64,000 nucleotides of DNA from Chloroflexota bacterium (lineage in GTDB: Bacteria; Chloroflexota; Chloroflexia; Chloroflexales; Herpetosiphonaceae), in contig JAIUOC010000001.1 in NCBI GenBank assembly GCA_020161265.1, positions 806,001 to 870,000 on the forward strand, in the 5' to 3' direction. Of the stretch, positions 59,513-64,000 are shown one piece after another. Made by a program: the position numbers and the translations under genes. The notes beneath the pieces are model-generated. The model saw only the letters and a list, made by a program, of their open reading frames with translations. It did no database searches and was not told the origin of the DNA. Numbering within the stretch: position 1 is the first letter of the stretch; each line of letters opens with the position of its first letter.

Positions 59513-60721
59513 ATGCAACAATCAAATCGTCGCTGGCGCTGGTGGAATTTAACATTACTCTTCCTCTTAGTTGGCATGCCATTGGCAACTAATGCCAACC
59601 AACATAACGCAAGTAGCCCAATCGCTACCTTGCCATCATTGCATGTCAGCGGCAATCAGATTCTCGACCCCGATAATCGTGAGGTTAGACTACGGGGTTT
59701 TGCCATCCCCGATTTGGAATATCTGGCCAAATATCGCGATGGTGGTATTCCCGCAGCGATTGATCGAATTACCACTAACACAGCCAGTTCGAGTGCCTTT
59801 CATTCACGGGTCGTTCGTTTGCCGGTCTATCCAGAACCTCAAGGCTTGCCAATCGATGGTTGGTTGGCCGACCCCGACCATTATTTCAGTACTTATTTGC
59901 AACCTGCAATTCAGCACTGTATTAGCCGTAACGTCTACTGTATTATCGATTGGCATTGGATTACAAATTATGTTGAGACGGATGATTCAGCGCGAACTGC
60001 CTATATTAATACTGCCACGATCGCTTTTTGGGAGCGCATTGCCCAAGCCTACCCCAACCATCCCAATCTTTTATTTGAGTTGTTCAATGAGCCAATTGAG
60101 CCGTTCGATTGGGCGACTTGGAAAAAAACTGCCCAGCCGTGGATTAAGATCATCGATCAATACTCACCTGAAAGCTTGATTTTAGTTGGCGCTCCTCATT
60201 GGAGCCGCGATACTAGTGGAGCCTTAAATCTGCCGTTTGTGGGAGAGAATATTGTTTATACCGCGCACATTTATCCGCAACATACACGTTTGCGACCAAG
60301 CACACCTGTTGCAGTAGGCGAGCAAGAAGCAAAATGGCAAGCATGGTTTGGCGATACCGCCGAAGTTTACCCGGTAATGATCACCGAATTTGGCTGGGAT
60401 GTCTGCGACCCTGACCCGAATACCCAAAGTGGTTGTAGCAATGAGCCAATTGTTGGCACTACCTCGTCCTTTGGCACACCGTTCCGAGCATTCGTCGATC
60501 AATCGGCGGTCGCTGGCTGGACAGCCTGGGTTGCTGATTATTGCCTAGGCCCAGTTACCTTTGATTATGATTGGAATGTACTTGGCGGCAATGCCCATCA
60601 AGGTAAATTTATTCGTACTTGGCTCTATCAAAAACGTACAGACTTCTTCCCAACAACCATTGGCATTGAACAGCCAGTCCCACCATTCAATGTGCCGCCA
60701 ACCTTGCCCGATAATTGCTAA
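59513..60721 (+). CDS. Secreted endoglucanase, glycoside hydrolase family 5
   Basis: 402 residues. Signal peptide at 1-29 (WWNLTLLFLLVGMPLATNAN). GH5 features: VRLRGFAIPDLEYLAKYRDG, CIIDWHWITNY, acid/base Glu193 in LFELFNEPIEPFDW, TAHIYPQHT and nucleophile Glu292 in VMITEFGWDVCD. No binding module. It cuts beta-1,4-glucans outside the cell. I start at ATG 59513, because GGAGG at 59503-59507 is rightly placed; GTG 59501 overlaps that site. It follows the HTH/binding-domain gene by 127 nt and likely is its target. Confidence 0.95.
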   Translation: MQQSNRRWRWWNLTLLFLLVGMPLATNANQHNASSPIATLPSLHVSGNQILDPDNREVRLRGFAIPDLEYLAKYRDGGIPAAIDRITTNTASSSAFHSRVVRLPVYPEPQGLPIDGWLADPDHYFSTYLQPAIQHCISRNVYCIIDWHWITNYVETDDSARTAYINTATIAFWERIAQAYPNHPNLLFELFNEPIEPFDWATWKKTAQPWIKIIDQYSPESLILVGAPHWSRDTSGALNLPFVGENIVYTAHIYPQHTRLRPSTPVAVGEQEAKWQAWFGDTAEVYPVMITEFGWDVCDPDPNTQSGCSNEPIVGTTSSFGTPFRAFVDQSAVAGWTAWVADYCLGPVTFDYDWNVLGGNAHQGKFIRTWLYQKRTDFFPTTIGIEQPVPPFNVPPTLPDNC

Positions 60722-60744
60722 GGCTTTTACAACCAACTTAAACC

Positions 60745-60777
60745 AAAACCGCCTTGGATTCACCAAGGCGATTTTTA
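60745..60777. terminator. Bidirectional intrinsic terminator after the GH5 gene
   Basis: CGCCTTGG (60750-60757) and CCAAGGCG (60763-60770) with a 5-nt loop, ATTTTTAT to the right and AAAAC to the left. Ends the cellulase gene and, from the other side, the small secreted peptide gene. Confidence 0.87.
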
Positions 60778-60790
60778 TGTCAAACTAGAA

Positions 60791-60922
60791 TTATAAATAC
60801 GACCATGGATTTGGTTGTTCAATAGTTTGTGGGTTTTGCTGTGGCTCTGGCTGCACGCCAAAAGCAGCAATCATGCCAAACAATAGGGCGGCGGTCAGTA
60901 GGCGACGTTTGATTGAACGCAT
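60791..60922 (-). CDS. Small secreted peptide, 43 aa
   Basis: ATG at 60922 with AAAGGA 8 nt upstream on the minus strand. The product starts MRSIKRRLLTAALLFGMIAA, a short signal-like segment, and ends FGVQPEPQQNPQTIEQPNPW followed by SYL. The basic start, the hydrophobic stretch and the terminator on the far side support a real gene. No homologue is recognised. It may be an exported peptide or a membrane-anchored small protein. Confidence 0.55.
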   Translation of the reverse strand: MRSIKRRLLTAALLFGMIAAFGVQPEPQQNPQTIEQPNPWSYL

Positions 60923-61180
60923 CGGAACATCCTTTCGGTAAACGTTTTTTCGATAGTTCTAGCCTACCAAATCGCTTGCCTAGTCACTAGTGTAGCTGCG
61001 TGTTAGTAGCGTGTCAGGGCTGGTGTAAACCTCAAAGGCGATACAAATCATCCGCTGGATTAAGCTCTAGGGTGATAATGATGCAACCAGATTCCAGTTT
61101 GCATCGGAGTTATGGTTGGGTTATCCCAGATATTCACAGCGCTTCGGCATAATGAGGTAAATGGGGCGAAACGAGGAGCA
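60923..61180 (-). other. Intergenic region with no gene seen
   Basis: Mixed composition. Contains the upstream region of the small peptide gene (AACGTTTTTTCG at 60945-60956) and nothing else that I recognise. Confidence 0.35.
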
Positions 61181-61210
61181 GCAACGAAGCCAATTCAACG
61201 GCTTCGTTGC
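61181..61210 (-). terminator. Hairpin after the small membrane protein gene
   Basis: GCAACGAAGCC (61181-61191) pairs fully with 61200-61210; loop 8 nt. It is 7 nt beyond the minus-strand stop at 61217. There is no T-run, so it may be a weak terminator or an RNA-stabilising end. Confidence 0.55.
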
Positions 61211-61216
61211 CAATTT

Positions 61217-61597
61217 TCACATTGCAAATAAGGCTGTGGTGCGGGTACGAATCGCAATCCCCATCAAGAAGAAACCCAGTAAGCCATAAATTAATGCTTC
61301 AAAGCGATTATCACGGCCTCGCGTGAAAGCAAATGTTGCCGGAATCGAAATAAGCGCGACCGCTGCATACAAAATATGGAAGATATCACGTTGTGGGCGA
61401 GCACCGCCGATATACAGCAAAATTCCGACAATTGCCTCAACAATCACCAGGCCTTCGCCAATCACCAAAGCGCCCCAAAAATCGCCAGTGATCGAACGCC
61501 CAGTAAAAAATAGAAAACAGCCCCAAACGCCAATAATGATCATAAAGAGCATAAAGGCAATTTGTAGCCGATCATGCAACAGATATAAGATGTTCAT
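61217..61597 (-). CDS. Small integral membrane protein of unknown function
   Basis: 126 residues with four hydrophobic helices: MLFMIIIGVWGCFLFFTG, WGALVIGEGLVIVEAIVGIL, LYAAVALISIPATFAF and ALIYGLLGFFLMGIAI. No known family signature. ATG 61597 has AAAGGAC upstream; a longer frame to 61654 lacks support. The last helix is followed by RTRTTALFAM. May be a small membrane scaffold; function unknown. Confidence 0.75.
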   Translation of the reverse strand: MNILYLLHDRLQIAFMLFMIIIGVWGCFLFFTGRSITGDFWGALVIGEGLVIVEAIVGILLYIGGARPQRDIFHILYAAVALISIPATFAFTRGRDNRFEALIYGLLGFFLMGIAIRTRTTALFAM

Positions 61598-61619
61598 TGA
61601 AAGTCCTTTGCTAGATGGG

Positions 61620-61740
61620 GGTTGGGGATCGGGGGCAGGGGGATCGGACACCAAGCTTTATAGATTGGGAAATTAGCCTACGTGTCCTTCATAATTGAAA
61701 ACCAATCCCCAACCCCCAACAACCGATCCCCAACCCCTAC
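61620..61740 (+). repeat. G-rich and C-rich intergenic phrase pair
   Basis: 61615-61645 reads TGGGGGTTGGGGATCGGGG; 61707-61738 reads CCCCAACCCCCAACAACC and GATCCCCAACCCC, nearly its complement. The two could form a long hairpin or are two inverted copies of one repeat. The same phrase is at 34595-34625. No gene. Confidence 0.7.
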
Positions 61741-62081
61741 CCTTCCAACTTGCGCCGCAATGCCGCAATTTCACGTTCAACATCGGCCACATAATTATCG
61801 AGCCAACCAGGAGCCGAAGCGCCCAATTGATTTTGGCGCATGCGCAAACGACGTAATTCGCGCTCATTTTGGCGCAATTGTTCGCTCAGCGAGGGAGCAT
61901 ATGGCTCAGGAATTGGCTCGGCCAGCGCTGAATCGGGAACTTCATCCAAATATTGCACCACCAACTCGCTGACCAAATCGCTGACTTCCATCGAACGGGC
62001 ACGACAAAGCCGCTCTAAACGATCGCGTTGTTCAGCAGGTAAGACAACTCGACAAGGCAAAGTAAAGAAACCGTCGCTCAT
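61737..62081 (-). CDS. Ribbon-helix-helix-like protein with a coiled coil
   Basis: 114 residues. N-terminal LPCRVVLPAEQRDRLERLCR and ARSMEVSDLVSELVVQYLDE fit a ribbon-helix-helix or CopG/Arc-like dimer. The C-terminal half (LSEQLRQNERELRRLRMRQN and VADVEREIAALRRKLEG) is a coiled coil. It could bind DNA or serve as a scaffold. ATG 62081 has GGAGG 5 nt upstream and overlaps the stop of the polymerase gene by 4 nt. Confidence 0.75.
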   Translation of the reverse strand: MSDGFFTLPCRVVLPAEQRDRLERLCRARSMEVSDLVSELVVQYLDEVPDSALAEPIPEPYAPSLSEQLRQNERELRRLRMRQNQLGASAPGWLDNYVADVEREIAALRRKLEG

Positions 62082-64000
62082 GATTCCTCCGTTGCGGATG
62101 GCCGCCAAACACTGATAAGGAGCAAGCTCCACCAGAGATATATCATATCACCGCCAAGCATGGTTTGGTCAAGCATGCCATGAATCACTAAATCTGCCAA
62201 GATTGCCAGCACAACCAAGCCTAGAGCCTGTTTGCTGCGCCACCAACGCCAAATCTGCCAGCCAAGCATAGCCAAAACTACCAGCAAACCAAGCAAACCC
62301 AATTGCAACCAAACATCAAGCAGCAAATTATGCGGATGCGCCAAGGTCAAAAAACGAATTTGCGGAATTCCATAACGACTTGGCTCAAGCTGGGCAAATT
62401 GATCAAGCCCAAACCCAAGCACTGGTTGATCCTGCACCGCTCGCCATGCCGAGGCCCAAATCTCTTGGCGAGCCGAGCCAGTGCCCTCGCCAAGCCGCAG
62501 CACGCGGGCCAGCAAACTGGGCTGAATCAAGCCAAAGCCTGCTAGCCCAACACCAGCCAAGCCAACAGCGCCAAGCAACAAACGCCAACGTCGTTGCAGC
62601 AGCAAAACCAGAGCAACAGCGCCAGCCACGCCCAACCATGCGCCGCGCGTAAAGGTCAGCAAGACACCCAAACTCAGTGGGAGGCTGAGTAACCACGCCA
62701 ATTGGCGCTGTTGGGCCGATTCGGCACTCAAAGCCAAGGCTAAACTACCAGCCAAACCAGCACCCAAGTAAACACCCAAGGCGGTTGAGCTTGGCAACAG
62801 GCCGATCAAGCGTGGCACCCCAGTCGTGGCCCAAACGCCTTCGCCCAAGGCAAAACGCACCAAGCCATCACCAGCGATCCAAGCCGCCATGACAATATAG
62901 CTCCAGAGCATACTTTGCGCTTTAACTCGCTGAGTTGCCAGTAATAGCAAGGCCACACAAGCCCAAATTGCTGGCTCGATGATCGTGCGCCGCAATTCGC
63001 GTAGGGCTGTCGCAGGCTCAACCAAGCCACTAGAGCCAAGGCTCAACCCAGCCGCCAGCACCAAACCCAGCGCTATTGCCCCAATTGGCCAATACCAACT
63101 AGTTTTGAGCCAGGCCAAGTGTGGGCGTTGGCCGCGCCACCAACGCCAAATCACATGCAATAGCAAACCAGCAGCACTGATGCCAAACAAGGTTTCGTTG
63201 AGCGGAAAACTCAAGTTACCAACCAAGCGAGCGCGATAATACAGCGGAATCGCGAGCAACGGCAGACAAGCAGCTAAACTTGGGCGCAAGCCAATTAAGC
63301 CAACTAGTGCGAGCAACCCAACCGCCGCCACAGACCATGGCAGGCCAAACCATGCCGCCAAGGCCACACCTGCCACCACCAACAGCCAATCTTTGGCTAA
63401 TACAGCGCGTAAAACCCACCACAACAAACCTGCTAAACCCAAGGCTAAACCACTTGCCAAAACCCAACGCCACCATGGCCGCGCATTAGTTTGGCTGGTG
63501 ATTGTTTGTTGCAAGGTTTGGGCATATTGATCAAGCACTTGGCGATAGGTTTGATCAAGTTCGCGCAGTTGGCGTTGGCTATAACTGGCCCGCCCAACCT
63601 CAATCGCTGCTTGGGTTGCTTGTTCAAGTGTGCCGTTGCTAATCGTAATTGCGCGGGTTTGAAAATAGTCGCTGCTTGGGGCCAACCAATCGCTGCGGGT
63701 TCCGAGTGGTGGTGGATACAGTTTGAGGTGTTCGACAATTGGCCACGTGGCTGAGCGCAGTTGCTCGGCCAATGCACCTAAATCGCGGGTTTGGCCCATC
63801 AAGGCCGTATCGTAGGCTTGCAAGGCTTGGCGCTCATGCTCAGCCGCCAGTGAGGCTTGGGCCAATAATTCAACATCAGCCGCCAATTCGCGCCGCACTT
63901 GGGCTTGTTGTTCGGGGCTGAGTTGGGCCAATTGCACGCCACGGCGCTCGAAATCACCACGTTCGCCATCAAGCACACTAGCAGCAATGACAGCAATTTG
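62078..64000 (-). CDS. O-antigen ligase/polysaccharide polymerase family protein (partial)
   Basis: At least 640 residues are in the window; the frame is open at its right edge, so the N terminus is missing. The first 150 residues are helical and soluble (LDGERGDFERRGVQLAQLSP, QLRELDQTYRQVLDQYAQTL), followed by about eleven or twelve membrane helices. The Wzy_C/WaaL-type block is near the end: LGFGLDQFAQLEPSRYGIPQ and FLTLAHPHNLLLDVWLQLGL. Such enzymes join glycan units on the outer face of the membrane. The substrate is unknown; it may serve an exopolysaccharide. It is coupled to the RHH gene. Confidence 0.85.
   Translation of the reverse strand, partial: QIAVIAASVLDGERGDFERRGVQLAQLSPEQQAQVRRELAADVELLAQASLAAEHERQALQAYDTALMGQTRDLGALAEQLRSATWPIVEHLKLYPPPLGTRSDWLAPSSDYFQTRAITISNGTLEQATQAAIEVGRASYSQRQLRELDQTYRQVLDQYAQTLQQTITSQTNARPWWRWVLASGLALGLAGLLWWVLRAVLAKDWLLVVAGVALAAWFGLPWSVAAVGLLALVGLIGLRPSLAACLPLLAIPLYYRARLVGNLSFPLNETLFGISAAGLLLHVIWRWWRGQRPHLAWLKTSWYWPIGAIALGLVLAAGLSLGSSGLVEPATALRELRRTIIEPAIWACVALLLLATQRVKAQSMLWSYIVMAAWIAGDGLVRFALGEGVWATTGVPRLIGLLPSSTALGVYLGAGLAGSLALALSAESAQQRQLAWLLSLPLSLGVLLTFTRGAWLGVAGAVALVLLLQRRWRLLLGAVGLAGVGLAGFGLIQPSLLARVLRLGEGTGSARQEIWASAWRAVQDQPVLGFGLDQFAQLEPSRYGIPQIRFLTLAHPHNLLLDVWLQLGLLGLLVVLAMLGWQIWRWWRSKQALGLVVLAILADLVIHGMLDQTMLGGDMIYLWWSLLLISVWRPSATEES

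Noticed and set aside
1-64000. tRNA, rRNA, transposase, integrase or attachment site
   Set aside because: I looked for the usual motifs (TTCGAAT arms, DDE blocks, tandem integrase motifs, target duplications next to a transposase) and found none that I could support by eye.

Overview
The window looks like a chromosomal segment of a GC-moderate (roughly 50%) Gram-negative-staining or monoderm environmental bacterium that degrades polysaccharides. My best guess is a filamentous Chloroflexota bacterium of the Herpetosiphon type. This is an inference from the mix of STAS/stressosome-like sensors, several glycoside hydrolases, Tat-exported DUF1800/DUF1501 proteins, many lipoproteins and no outer-membrane biogenesis genes; it was not tested by any search. 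No rRNA, tRNA, insertion sequence or CRISPR array was seen.

Layout. 1-4394: an Fe(III)/polyamine-type ABC importer (end of the binding protein, fused permease, ATPase) plus a Leu/Ile/Val-type binding lipoprotein. 4490-12116 (minus): a complete mannitol PTS operon (IIC, IIB, IIA, fused HPr-Enzyme I, a zinc alcohol dehydrogenase-like enzyme) and its MtlR-like regulator, with two promoters sharing an inverted repeat over the -35 box. 12445-20061: an ECF sigma/anti-sigma pair, a zinc-ribbon membrane protein, Nudix, amidohydrolase, lipoprotein, ABC-2 permease and a membrane STAS protein. 20164-31329: RibD, GH1 beta-glucosidase, HAMP-STAS sensor, GNAT, GH8 cellulase with a binding module, aldo/keto reductase, and a TetR regulator with an alpha-amylase family enzyme under a shared palindromic operator. 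31529-34421: tlyA, pcm, M50 protease, tpiA. 34633-43713: a winged-helix protein, the DUF1800/DUF1501 pair, a WXG100-type polymorphic toxin locus and EtfAB. 43960-46972: a hybrid kinase and two response regulators. 47135-50517: an LRR protein and an ABC exporter.

The most interesting region is 50831-56456, a ribosomally made, modified peptide locus. A strong promoter and a leader of about 565 nt precede an ATP-grasp ligase of the graspetide macrocyclase kind and an overlapping ABC exporter with an N-terminal C39 peptidase. A second strong promoter drives six tandem precursor genes (52-62 aa) with an invariant leader block and a short variable core built around G-Y-S-G-T-S-C-D-D. A terminator closes the array. 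The expected flow is: precursors made in excess, core cyclised by the ATP-grasp enzyme, leader cut by C39, product exported.

56704-64000: a degenerate P-loop protein with an overlapping partner, a lipoprotein, a protein with a cytoplasmic HTH, one membrane helix and an external carbohydrate-binding-like domain, directly upstream of a secreted GH5 cellulase. Then come small membrane and RHH proteins and the 3' part of an O-antigen-ligase-type polymerase that runs off the window.

Many intergenic gaps carry recurring non-coding phrases (CACGAAG tandems, CATCC/CTCAT strings, CAGGGGCTAGG and CCCCAACCCCC blocks) that behave like an interspersed repeat family.
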